Source of the DNA: Periconia sp. R9002 | Lineage: Eukaryota > Ascomycota > Dothideomycetes > Pleosporales > Periconiaceae | Reading direction: 5' to 3' | Length of the DNA: 64,000 nt | Assembly (NCBI GenBank): GCA_023627715.1 | Contig: JAMAHW010000011.1 | Span: 62,001-126,000, forward strand | Shown: positions 44,004 to 54,256 of the stretch, one piece after another | Numbering within the stretch: the stretch's first letter is position 1 | How the letters are laid out: each line of letters starts with the position of its first letter | Notes under the pieces: generated by a model | Database searches by the model: none | Seen by the model: only the letters and a program-made list of their open reading frames with translations | What the model was told of the DNA's origin: nothing | Translations under genes and position numbers: made by a program

Positions 44004-46362
44004 CTACAACTCGTCGTGACCAGGCTCCGAGTCATCGTCGCCACCAGCACCGCCCTCGTACAACTTGGAGGTGATGGGGTAGGCCACGCCGCTCAAGCTC
44101 TCGAACTTCTCATCAAAGTCCTCGGCAACAGCGGAAGCTGCGTTCTCCTCGAGCCAGTCCTGAGTCTCCTTGATAGCCTCGAGGAGGGTCTCCTTGTCAT
44201 CATCATCGATCTTGCCACCAAGACCCTTCTCGTCGTTGATCTGGTTCTTGAGGCTGTAGGCGTAGTTCTCGAGCTTGTTGCGGGACTCAATGCGCTCCTT
44301 GGTGGCCTTGTCCTCCTCGGCGTACTTCTCAGCCTCCTCAACCATGCGCTCAATGTCCTCGGCGGTGAGACGGCCCTACAAATTTGTCAGTACTCGAAAT
44401 CAATTTTAGAACTGGATAACCCACTTTATCGTTTGTAATAGTTATTTGTTCTGACTTGCCAGTGCCCTTATCGACAGCGGAGACCTTGAGGATACCATTG
44501 GCATCAAGCTCGAAGGTGACCTCGATCTGGGGAACGCCACGGGGCGCGGGAGGGATGTTGGTAAGCTCAAACTTGCCGAGTTGGTTGCTGCAAGAATAGT
44601 CAGTAAAACAGCGATCACGAAAGAGGTGATGGGTTTTCTGAAATAGGTTTCACGTACTACACAGTTGTTAGTATTTCACTTTTTCTAAGACTGGAGGGGA
44701 GTTACTAACCTTATCTTTGGTCATCGTACGTTCGCCTTCGAACACCTGGATCAAAACCACGGGCTGGTTGTCGGCGGCGGTGGAGAAGATCTGAGACTTC
44801 TTGGTAGGGATGGCAGTGTTACGCTTGATGAGGTGGGTCATGACACCGCCGGTGGTCTCGATACCGAGGGTAAGGGGGTTCACATCCATGAGAATGACAC
44901 CTCCGGCACCCTTGTCACCAGAGAGAACACCACCCTGAACAGCAGCGCCGTAAGCGACAGCCTCGTCGGGGTTGACATCCTTGCGAGCCTTCTTTCCGAA
45001 GTACTCCTCAAGCATGGACTGGACCTTGGGAATACGGGTAGAACCACCGACAAGGACGATTTCGTGGATGTCGCTCTTCTTGAGCTTGGCGTCCTTGAGA
45101 ACCTGCTCGACAGGCTTGAGAGTCTTCTTGAAAAGATCGGCGTTGAGCTCCTCGAACTTGGCGCGGGTGAGAGTCTCGGAAAAGTCCTCGCCCTTGTGGA
45201 AAGATTCGATTTCGATCTTGGTGGTCTTCTGGGAGGAGAGCGTGCGCTTGGCCTTCTCCACCTCGCGCTTCAGCTTACCCATGGTCTTTGCGTCCTTGGT
45301 GATGTCGACACCCTTGTCCTTGTTGTACTTCTTGGCGAAGTGGTTGATGACACGGTTATCGAAATCTTCACCACCAAGATGGGTATCACCGGCAGTCGAA
45401 AGAACCTCAAAGACGCCCTCTTCGATAGTAAGGATGGACACATCGAAAGTACCACCACCGAGATCGTAGACAAGGATCTGGCGTTCAGGGTCATCGGTCT
45501 TGTCGAGTCCGTAGGCGAGAGCGGCGGCGGTGGGCTCGTTCACAACACGGAGAACGTTGAGACCGGCGATAGTGCCAGCGTCCTTGGTGGCGGCACGCTG
45601 GGCGTCATTGAAGTAGGCGGGGACGGTAACGACGGCGTTCTTGACGGTCTCGCCGAGATAGCTCTCAGCGACCTCCTTCATCTACAGAATGGTTAGGACT
45701 GCGGTCTTAGATACGCTTGGTGAAATTCTTACCTTGCCGAGAACCATGGCGGAAATCTCTTCGGGGGTGAAGGTCTTCTCCTCCTTCTGGACTTCGACCT
45801 TGATGCGGGGCTGACCATTCTTGTTGACGACGCTGAAGGGGAAGTGCTTGATGTCATTCTGAACCTCCTTCTCGTTGAACTTGCGACCGATGAGACGTTT
45901 CTGTCTAGTGTTAGCATCTCTGTTTGGAGGGCAGCGGGTAGGGCATTACTCACCACATCGAAAATGGTTCGGTGAGGGTTGCTGGCGTACTGGTTCTTTG
46001 CGGCGTCACCGACGAGACGTTCCTCATCGGTGAAGGCGACCCAGGAGGGAGTGATACGGTTACCTAAAAGGAACAGCTGTCAGTTTGGAGCCAATGGATG
46101 TCAGCGGAAGTCGGCGCTCACCTTGGTCGTTGACCATGATTTCCACCTTTCCGTTCTTCATGATACCCACACATGAGTAAGTTGTGCCCAAATCGATACC
46201 AATGACAGGTCCGGTGATACCGCTCTCGTCGGCTTTGATGGGTTCCTGGTCGGCAGCGCGAGCTGTCTTTGCCATCATCAAACCTCCGACGAGGACGAGG
46301 AGGAGATAGAAGGCAATTGACCATGTTGAGCGCCGGTCGGCGCCCCTCGATGGGCGTGCCAT
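44004..46362 (-). CDS. KAR2: ER Hsp70 chaperone BiP/Kar2
   Basis: 674 residues in six exons: 46362-46122, 46063-45954, 45900-45733, 45681-44711, 44587-44425 and 44375-44004. ATP-driven chaperone of the ER lumen, acting in translocation, folding and the unfolded-protein response. The ER signal sequence ([23 protein letters not shown]) is followed by the Hsp70 nucleotide-binding domain: [37 protein letters not shown]. Then come the substrate-binding domain ([18 protein letters not shown]) and an acidic lid. The C-terminus ends in HDEL, the ER-retrieval signal. Length and all signatures are standard. The fourth intron, 44710-44588, cannot be a single canonical intron and is read as a stwintron (separate entry). 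This restores [13 protein letters not shown], the expected Hsp70 sequence. A candidate UPR element lies upstream near 46773. Confidence 0.97.
44588..44710 (-). other. Candidate spliceosomal twin intron ([D1,2] stwintron) in KAR2
   Basis: Read on the minus strand, the exon ends GATAA and the next base, G (44710), is the first base of the outer donor. An inner intron follows at 44709-44657 (53 nt): GTTAGT donor, TACTAAC branch, TGTGTAG acceptor. Removing it joins that G to TACGTG (from 44656), making a GTACGTG donor. The outer intron then ends at TTGCAG (44588), with TTACTGAC as branch site. Two splicing rounds give GAT-AA/C-AAC-CAA, that is D-N-N-Q, exactly the Hsp70 consensus. Using the GTTAGT donor directly with the last acceptor shifts the frame. 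Both parts have complete donor, branch and acceptor signals. Confidence 0.88.
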
Positions 46363-48940
46363 GAGGGAAATGTGTATAGGTGTGGGTTTGTGGTGGTGTT
46401 GCAAAAAGCGACGTCGATGCTCAAGAAGAGCTCGAACCGTGGGTAGTTGTGGGGTGGAGCAGTCGAAGAGCTCCGGGTATCTTGAAGAGAGGAAAAAAGG
46501 AAAAAGGCAGACAAAAAAAGGCGCCTGTGGGTGGGTTGAATGGGTGGAATGGAGAGAACAACAAGAAGCTGCGGGTATGGGTAGAGCGAGTTAATATATG
46601 GAAGTCGAGGCGGTTATGGGAAGACGAAATGTAAATGTGGTCTCTTGGATTGTGGAGGCCTCACCGCCTTCTGCAAGGGGTTTAGGGCGAGGGAGCTAGA
46701 GCCACATTTCCTCTTGTTTCTGAGCCGGAAGTGCACATCAGCCTCAATCTGAATCTTCTTCATGCGCAATCAGGACACGTGTAGGTAGCCAAGCCTGGCC
46801 CTTCTCCAGTCATGCCATCCGTGTTGGCTACAGCTAAACGACCAGAAGCTTCCGCTCCTATTTCTACTCCAATTATTGCCTGCCTATTTCCTTCTGCAAC
46901 ATTCTATCCAGTACCTGCCTAGCATCATGATATAATGGATGTCCCTACTCTCCCCTCCATGTCTCACCCACCCCGCCACCCCTTATCGACTATCGCACGT
47001 GGTCCATGCGCCTTTCTCTCCACCGTGTCCTTTCACGGCCTTGCCAAGCTCCGCTCTTTCACGCTTCCATCCCAACCACCACATGGCCAGTGCTACCTGC
47101 CTCTACCTTCTTGCAACGTCGCCTCGCCACACTTTCACTCATCATAAGCCAGATTGCCTTGTCTCACATGGTACCTTGGACACGTTGCAACAATCCATCT
47201 TTGACAGCGCTTGACTATGCCATGCGCTTGTGTTTCTGTTCTACACGCTTGGTTGAACCTTTGTCCATCGTTCCTTGATTTCATTAACCTGCCTCCAGTC
47301 ATTAAAGTCACTTTATCCCAAACCATTCACTATCCTGCCACAGTGAACCTTGCAGCCTTGCAAACACCATCGTTTTCTCACTCTTGAAGTGTCTCATCTT
47401 CCTACCCATCGGAACTTCTACTGCTTTGCTTCCCTGCCCAGGCCCGCCAACAAACTGTTTCAATGCTTGTTTGCCTCGTGGGCCTATCAAGTCGTGGCTC
47501 TGCATACCGTATCTGGATATTTCAAAAACCATTGATCGCAGCACTAAAAATTGGCATTCTATGGCATGGGGTACCTTTGTCGTGTGGTAGCTATGTCAGC
47601 ACCAAGACCGAGCTGCCCCCGATCCTCTCCGACGTCATGCATTTATTTTCTCGCGAGGCTTTCCAACGAACTGCGTAACAATACGGTCAGCGGCAAGATC
47701 GAGCAGCAGTAAGCAGGTACGGTAGATGAATATGAATCAAAAATTGACGACTAGGCGGCGACATGGTAATTGTTCTGAAGTGTCGGAGCTGCACCGGCCT
47801 GGCTTGGTGAAAGGTCATTGCCACCGCATAATTGCAAGCATAGCATGACAATAATCTGAGTAGCTTACTAGCCAGAACCAGGATGAAACTTCACAACGTT
47901 GCCTTTTCAGGTATATCTTCATGGCAGTATAGATCGCAGCACTAAATATTGGCACTGGGCATTCCGGCCATACTCGGCCGCGAAATTTCGCCGGTGGAAC
48001 TGCGATGGAAGATTCTCATTCCATCCATCGGCAGGTCGCGCCTCAGGTTCACAGGTGAAATATATCGAAATGATTTTTTGACATCAAAGACGGTTCGTCT
48101 TTTTGGCTTCTTACTTTTGGATCTTTATTTTTGTTGAGGTAGAACCCTCCTAATTGTTCACCAAAAAATATCGGAAGCTGGGAATCGAAGGATCTACAGG
48201 TCGCGCCCCAGGCTCACAGTGAGATACATCGGAAATAAGGTGGAGACTGGGCATCGAAACATCGGGATTTACTCGCAGCTATCGGGATCTCCACGGGGTA
48301 CTTTAGAAGCGTCGGGAAGGATGTACATAGTACGGCGAGTTTGGGGCTGTACTACCTCTTGTTTTTCTAGAAAATTTCACTCGACTACCGCATGATTTAG
48401 GCGTGTGTTCTGCGCCCAAGGATGTTGCTCAAGATGGCTCAATCATTGACTCGTGTATTCGAGTAAAGATTCAAGGGAAAAAGGTTGTCTTCTAATCAAA
48501 TACCAGATGAATAGTAAACCGATGCACAGTGATGCTGACCAGTGATGATGCTAGCATTGGCATCGGACGCAAAGTGGACCCTGAAGTACCACACGAATAT
48601 GCTGACAAACACATCAGGCTATCTGCCATCTTTTAGCTATTCTGCGGCAAACGTCAAACCATGTGGGATAGTTGTAATGCTACCTACCTTATAAATCATC
48701 CTAGCCACTACAATGCCATTGGCTCGGACTAGTGGGGCAAAAAGACATCATCTCGCGTTCCGCGGTCAATTCCTAGAAACACCTAAGGTGGGGTGTTTGT
48801 ATAAAAGGCCTCGTTTTGCGCCTGATGTCCTCATAGTTTTCTTTTGCACCTGCAATCGACCAGTCTCCTCTTCGTTTTAGATTCTGCGTTTTAGATTCTG
48901 ACATTGTGCTTGTTCTGTTCTCCGTTATACTACTACAACC
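46363..48940. other. Intergenic region: KAR2 promoter, old repeats, Old Yellow Enzyme promoter
   Basis: No gene supported. GGACACGTGT (46773-46782), 410 bp upstream of the KAR2 ATG, resembles a yeast UPR element (GGACAGCGTGTC) with its spacer base missing, and contains a CACGTG core; binding by Hac1/HacA is only a suggestion. The sequence around 47534-47559 recurs at 47932-47954 (GATCGCAGCACTAAA(A/T)ATT then GGCA). 48121-48165 matches 31884-31928. TATAAAAG at 48800-48807 is 134 bp upstream of the next start codon. Confidence 0.5.
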
Positions 48941-50452
48941 ATGACGACTGTAAAACACTCTCACCATGGAGTGCCCAAACAAGTTGAAGGCGAAGATGTA
49001 CTCGCAAACAGGCCCGCTCCAGGCATCTCCTACTTCACCCCTCTCCAAGACCCCCCAGCTGGAACCGCGCTCGGTATGAAAGATGGCAGCGACAAGATCC
49101 CCAAGCTCTTCCAACCTCTCAAACTCCGAGGCCTCACGCTCCAAAACCGCATCGGCCTCCCCCCGCTATGTCAATACTCTGCCCAGGACGGTCACCTGAC
49201 CGACTGGCACCTCACCCACCTCGGCGGCATCCTCCAGCGCGGCCCAGGTCTGACCATTGTCGAAGCCACAGCCGTAGTCCCCGAAGGACGCATCACCCCG
49301 GAAGACTCTGGACTCTGGAAAGACTCCCAAATCGAGCCGCTCCGCCGCATCGTCGAATTCGCACACTCCCAAAACCAGAAAATCGCCATCCAGCTCGCCC
49401 ACGCCGGCCGCAAAGCCAGCACGGTAGCCCCCTGGCTCAGCCAAGGCGACGTCGCGGGTGAAGACAAGAACGGCTGGCCCGACAACGTCAAAGCCCCCAG
49501 CGCCATCGCGTACAACGACCGCCACGCGCAGCCCAAGGAAATGACCAAGCAAGACATCGAAACCTTCAAGCAGGCCTTCAAAGACGCCGTCGGCCGCGCC
49601 CTCAAGGCCGGCTTCGACTCGATCCAAATCCACAACGCACACGGCTACCTCCTGCACTCGTTCCTCTCCCCGGCCTCCAACAAGCGCACCGACGAGTACG
49701 GCGGCTCGTTTGAAAACCGCATCCGCCTCACCCTCGAAATCGTCGACATCGCCCGGAGCTCCGTCCCCGACGACTTCCCCCTGATGCTGCGCATCAGCGC
49801 CACCGACTGGCTGGAGGAGTCCGACGAGCAAGGCTGGACCCTCGACGAGACGGTCAAGCTCGCTGAAATCCTAGCCGACCGCGGCGTCGACCTCATCGAC
49901 GTCTCCTCCGGCGGTCTCCACGAGAAGCAGAAGATCAAGGGCGGCCCTGGCTACCAGGAGCCCTTCGCCAAGGCCGTCAAGGCCAAGGTCGGCGACAAGA
50001 TGCTCGTCAGTGCTGTTGGCAACATCACCGAGGGCAAGCAGGCGAATTCGTACGTCGAGAACGACAACATCGACTTCATCTTCGCCGGCCGCATGTTCCA
50101 GAAGAACCCTGGTTTGGTGTGGGCATGGGCGGATGACTTGGGCGTTGAGGGTCGATGGGCGAACCAGATTCGATGGGGATTCGGCGGCAGAGGGAAGAAG
50201 TGAGTGTTTTTCTCCATCCTCGTCCGCCTCCTCTCTATCAGTCCCTTTCCCTCCCTGCCTGCGTTCTATAGATGTAGATATCATACCCTAAATCCTTCGC
50301 CATACATAGACAAGCGGAAAATCTCAAAACCAAAACCAACACAAAATCCAAAATCTAAAATGTACGTGAATTCTAACCCTTTTATGCAATCTTCTAGAAA
50401 TGACGTTAAGCGCCACCCGAAGAACGAGGCGGCAGTCGAGGAGAAGAAGTGA
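48941..50452 (+). CDS. Old Yellow Enzyme family NAD(P)H:flavin oxidoreductase (YqjM-like), with alternative 3' exon
   Basis: FMN enzyme that reduces activated C=C bonds; TIM-barrel fold. If unspliced, the frame ends at 50203 (420 residues, ...GGRGKK). However, the stop codon overlaps a GTGAGT donor at 50200, and splicing to an acceptor ending at 50397 joins AA to AAATGAC. This continues K-N-D-V-K-R-H-P-K-N-E-A-A-V-E-E-K-K to a stop at 50450-50452, for 438 residues. The last exon has strong coding codon bias, so I give the longer form. Key residues: Cys77 in PPLCQYS (the YqjM Cys26 position), His231/His234 and Tyr236 in IHNAHGYL, SNKRTDEYGGSFENR, and phosphate-binding SAVGNIT and FIFAGRMF. The N-terminal 50 residues extend beyond the usual barrel. 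The basic C-terminus (RGFGGRGKK) is unusual. Substrate unknown. Confidence 0.9.
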
Positions 50453-50857
50453 AGTCATAAACTCATGATATTGAATTTCCCGTAACATGTATTTAAGAGT
50501 CAAGACATGGATGGGTAGTTCTGTCTCGATCCTTCTATCAACTACGATAATGAAGATTCCTCGTTCTTTTTATGTGCCCGTCCTTCTATGTTTGGGTAGA
50601 CATACATGTACCGTTTCCCTATCCTATACTATATGAATCGTATCATGTTGAGGACATGAGTGATTGTGATTGCGAATCTGCACATGGCCCTTTTGTTCCA
50701 AACTCCATGATTAAAGAGACACTGGAGTGTCGTCGCTGAGAAAAAAAGGAATAAGATCAACTGTTATAAAGAGTTGAACCTTATTAGAGTATCTTGAAAG
50801 CCTTGTAGGCAGAAAATATTAGGTAATGTTACTCTAAGACACTACTAAGGGATAGTA
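50453..50857. other. Intergenic region before the assembly gap
   Basis: 3' region of the Old Yellow Enzyme gene, then AT-rich sequence. 50745-50830 is weakly similar, in reverse, to the AT-rich repeat at 36613. No gene seen. Confidence 0.4.
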
Positions 50858-50957
50858 NNNNNNNNNNNNNNNNNNNNNNNNNNNNNNNNNNNNNNNNNNN
50901 NNNNNNNNNNNNNNNNNNNNNNNNNNNNNNNNNNNNNNNNNNNNNNNNNNNNNNNNN
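50858..50957. other. Assembly gap (100 N)
   Basis: Exactly 100 N, the conventional length for a gap of unknown size. The right edge is a GAAGAAGTA microsatellite, the left edge unique sequence, so the true gap probably contains more repeat. Confidence 0.99.
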
Positions 50958-51047
50958 GAAGAAGTAGAAGAAGTAGAAGAAGTAGAAGAAGTAGAAGAAG
51001 TAGAAGAAGTAGAAGAAGTAGAAGAAGTAGAAGAAGTAGAAGAGGTA
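50958..51047. repeat. (GAAGAAGTA)n microsatellite abutting the gap
   Basis: About ten near-perfect 9-bp units, degrading into GAAGAGGTA and GAGCAAGAG to the right. Any protein read through it is low-complexity and is not a gene. It lies just downstream of the first small membrane-protein gene (51153-51320, minus strand). Confidence 0.95.
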
Positions 51048-51152
51048 GAAGAGCAAGAGCAAGAGTAAGTAAGAGCAAAGAATAGAATTGTCTATTACGA
51101 ATCAAAAACCGAATTAAAAGTAAACGTAAACTCACCAATACCATCCAGTCAT

Positions 51153-51320
51153 TCACGTATATCCCCGCCGTTTCAAGTACTGCAAGACCGCCATAACCAA
51201 GGATCCAACAGCGATAATGATGGTCGTGATGCCGATGAGGAGGTTCTGGAGCCCCGGCTCGCTTGCTTCGCTTGGGGGGAGGATAGGAAAGGTTGCGTTG
51301 GTTTTGGGGAGGGTTGGCAT
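51153..51320 (-). CDS. Small single-pass membrane protein, family member 1 (55 aa)
   Basis: Starts MPTLPKTNATF; context ACCATGCC. Residues 8-10 are N-A-T, an N-glycosylation sequon. A Pro/Ser/Glu stretch to about residue 22 is followed by GLQNLLIGITTIIIAVGSLV, which with MAVLQY forms one transmembrane helix. The tail is KRRGYT. The neutral or acidic N-terminus with a sequon and the basic C-tail predict N-terminus outside or luminal and C-terminus cytosolic. Three more genes with the same layout follow at 52856, 54257 and 57799, all on this strand. I do not recognise the family. No enzyme motif. A TTATAA sequence lies about 100 bp upstream on the coding strand. A larger overlapping open frame on the same strand (51532-51173) is a Pro/Ser-rich shadow. 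Confidence 0.8.
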   Translation of the reverse strand: MPTLPKTNATFPILPPSEASEPGLQNLLIGITTIIIAVGSLVMAVLQYLKRRGYT

Positions 51321-52855
51321 GGTGGAAGTTTTTTTCGGAGGGGAGGGAAGAGGGGGAGTTTTGTTTTGAGGAAAGTTGAGGACGATTGATGGAATGAGGA
51401 GGGAGGTGAGGTGCGATTATAAGGTGGAGGGGAGGACGATTCTAGCACTTGACTTGCCAAAGGTGAATGGTGCGCATCGTTTTCTCGATTGCCGTAACGG
51501 GCCATGTGCATAAGCTCCACATCCCTAGCCAAGCCTGCTTACCTCCTTATTTAAGTCCGGAGTGCACATAAAGACCGCTTTTTCTTCCTCGTATCTGTTC
51601 GATCCCAGCAAACACCGTGTCATCTTGTAGCACATCTGCTTGCAACGGTGGATTGGTCGGCCCATGGGTTTTGCATCTCTAATAACGTCAACGATTTCCA
51701 CGGTAGACATTTTCCAGAACTGGCAATCATTGTTAATTTGAAAGCCGTGCACGTAAAGGAAGAAGATGAGGTCCAAGTTGCAATTTTTGGATATGTGTGG
51801 GGTGCAGGGGAATACTGCGGCGCCTTACTAGGGTGGATAAGCGACGGTTATCACAGTTGCTTGTTAGGGTAGGTGGTGGCTTCTTTACGGTAAGGCGGTC
51901 GATTTCTTGCGGTTGGCGGTTGCTCCGGCAGGAAAGTTGATAGTGGTTGCTCGTGTTCGTCCCGTGAAATCCGTATCCGCAAACACGGATCACGAGAGTG
52001 GCACCCTTACACACGAGGGATTTGAGTCGCACCCTTACAGGTGAGGATTTTCAGTGCGGACTGAGCATCTAACGCATCCCGTATCCATGTTTCCGCCCAA
52101 CTCACACATCATCCCACGTCACCCAAACTTGCCTCAGGAATCTTTCCTGCAAAATCTTGGCACTCATCCCCTTCTTTGAATAGATAATTGCTGTCAATTG
52201 TGTGCCCAGTGTAAGCCTTGCACGTGACTAGTATCCTCCCAAGTGCTCCCGAGGTCGCATTGCAGTGAATGCTGCGCCCCCTTCTCACACTCTGCTGCCT
52301 GCACCTGACATGATGGCAGTTTGCTTGGCAAATTTGAGAGTGACTTCTGGAGCATATTTAAGTCTACTGTAGCTTTTGTTACCTGGTTAAGCTTTCACCT
52401 GGCCTTTCTGCAAACTTTGGACTTTGAACGTCGATAGAGCGTGTAGAGATTGCGTGCACCTCAAGTTTGGGACTTATTTATTGAATTGTGAGATCACCGC
52501 AAGATTTCGAACCGTCGGCTGCCTCTTAGGTAGTGATGGTGGATTCGTGAAACGTGATGGTTATTTTTTGAAGTAAAAGATATTGACTGGACATGCTTTT
52601 AACATTGTATACGCTTTCAATCATACTATCAAACACACGGTTGCCTTAGGCGTATGTCATCCACAGCACATGGAACGTCCTATACACGATCCGTGGACCA
52701 GATTAAGCACTGTAATACCGCTGCAACCCAACACTAGATAAGTAACAGACCGCTGTTCTCATGCATAGCCTCACTTCGCACTCTCGGTCTACTCTGAAAA
52801 TATGAGAATCCACACTGTTGCTGAAGAGTCACGGACTTTAGTTTCACTCACCGAT
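51321..52855. other. Intergenic region between small genes 1 and 2
   Basis: No further gene seen. Promoter of small gene 1 at the left. The stretch 52080-52850 has no frame above background. No other copy of the LLIGIT-type helix found on either strand here. Confidence 0.4.
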
Positions 52856-53029
52856 TTATTGTCTATTCTTTGCCCGCTTGATCAACTGAAGGACCGCAAC
52901 GGCCAAAGAAGCTATCGCGAGAAGTATAGTTGTGATACCGATGAGTAGATTCTGAAGGCTTGGTTCGGCTGGTTCGGTTGGAGCGATGATGACGGGGATG
53001 CCCGTGTTGTTTTTGGGAAGAGAGGGCAT
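52856..53029 (-). CDS. Small single-pass membrane protein, family member 2 (57 aa)
   Basis: Starts MPSLPKNNTGI; N7-N8-T9 is a sequon. Pro/Glu-rich to about residue 22, then SLQNLLIGITTILLAIASLA plus VAVLQL as the membrane helix, and tail IKRAKNRQ. Closest to member 1: both begin MP(T/S)LPK and share LQNLLIGITTI. The open frame extends upstream to 53188, but the 5' part contains a GTATGT donor (about 53117) and a CTACAG acceptor (about 53060) compatible with a 5'-UTR intron. A TATATAAA box lies at 53216-53209 on the coding strand, so I start at the internal ATG (53029) that matches the other members. Another in-frame ATG, four codons upstream, is possible. Function unknown. Confidence 0.8.
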   Translation of the reverse strand: MPSLPKNNTGIPVIIAPTEPAEPSLQNLLIGITTILLAIASLAVAVLQLIKRAKNRQ

Positions 53030-54256
53030 GATGGGTTTCATGAACTTCTCACAGTTACTGTAGAGGAAAGATGATATAGCTATATGAGGAGACGAAAAGG
53101 GTTTCTTTGGAGAAACATACGTGGAAATTGATTGCGAAGATGAGTCTTGTGGAATTCGTGATTGAATAGGCAATACGGGGGGCCTCACTTGCAGTCGATG
53201 AGCATGGCTTTATATACGCGTGGCAGAAGCGGACGTTCGGCTGATGGGCACGTTAGTAGAGTTACCGCAGGTACAATTTTCTGTTGCCTCTGGACCCTTC
53301 CGTCTCATCGTGATCGTGGGGTCTACCAAGTATCCATTGATGCAGTGAGCATTAGGGATGCGGCAACTGCCGTGATTCGGGGACGTCGGTGGCTAGCCAA
53401 GTGCGCTTTTCCGCCTTGGTCTAGCGTCTGTTTTCACCACCAATACATCATTCGCTCACGATGGCTTGCAGAGGACAACCAGTTCGCCAAGCCGAAGACG
53501 CTAAGCTACATCGATATGCAATATCTGTGCCTGACCCCAAAGTCTGCAACAGCCCATTACGGGCGTCTTCAGATTGGAGTGGGCATGTGGCGAGGGCCAG
53601 CCAGCTGCACACCCACCCTCGCATAATCCAGCGAGACGCACCGACGCCGATTTCTCGGATGACAACGTCTTCAATTACTTGTTAGTATGCTCAATTTACA
53701 CTCTACCCGTCAATGATACATATAGATATGTGACCTAAAACGTATTACAGCCCAGCGCGGAAGGTCGGCCTTAATGGTGTCAGACGAAATGTAAAGAATC
53801 GCCCGCTCACAGCTAAAACACTATTATTGGTTTTCTCTTGTCGCATTTCGTGTGCAGCTCGAGACACGGGTTATAGTGGTGGTAGTGCCAACAGAAACAG
53901 TCTCCCGACCACTTATAGCCATTAACTGAGAGCGCGGGTGAGCTGTGAGGCAGGCGAGCGGCGAGGGGCAGGGGAGACAGCCCAATGGCGGCTCTGTCCG
54001 GGCCCTACGGGGCCGGTCTGGCAACACGCCAGACCGGCGATCATTCACTGGCAGGGGCTTGGAAGGATGCGTAACCCTGAATGGCCGTGCGGCGGATTAT
54101 ATAGTCAAACTCACTATCTAGAATTCTTCTGTACGATGACTAAATTGCTTTCCTCCCCCAAGCCTTATTCCGGACTCGTAACAAGCACCGCATCCTAAGA
54201 GAATTAGAAACCACTTTTACACAAAATTCATGAATATCTTACCGTTGTATATCTCT
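53030..54256. other. Intergenic region between small genes 2 and 3, with GC-rich hairpin
   Basis: No supported gene. 53930-54100 is clearly GC-richer than its surroundings and contains a perfect inverted repeat (54012-54038). The plus-strand frame 53162-53626 has no recognisable feature. Confidence 0.4.
54012..54038. other. Perfect 11-bp hairpin with 5-nt loop
   Basis: Arms GCCGGTCTGGC (54012-54022) and GCCAGACCGGC (54028-54038), loop AACAC. Very stable for its size. Terminator-like in form, though not followed by a T-run, and no gene end adjoins it. Confidence 0.8.

Noticed and set aside
44588..44710. Micro-exon explanations of the KAR2 intron (5-nt AAAAA exon, or 3-nt TAC exon)
   Set aside because: Either gives extra residues or breaks the frame, while the twin-intron reading restores the Hsp70 consensus exactly.
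44833..45696. 287-codon frame antisense to KAR2
   Set aside because: Leu/Val/Gly/Asp-rich mirror of a highly biased coding strand.
50958..51060. Poly-Leu/Tyr/Phe open frames over the microsatellite
   Set aside because: Produced by the GAAGAAGTA repeat and the N run.
53162..53626. 154-codon plus-strand frame beside small gene 2
   Set aside because: No motif; overlaps the 5' region of the small gene on the other strand.
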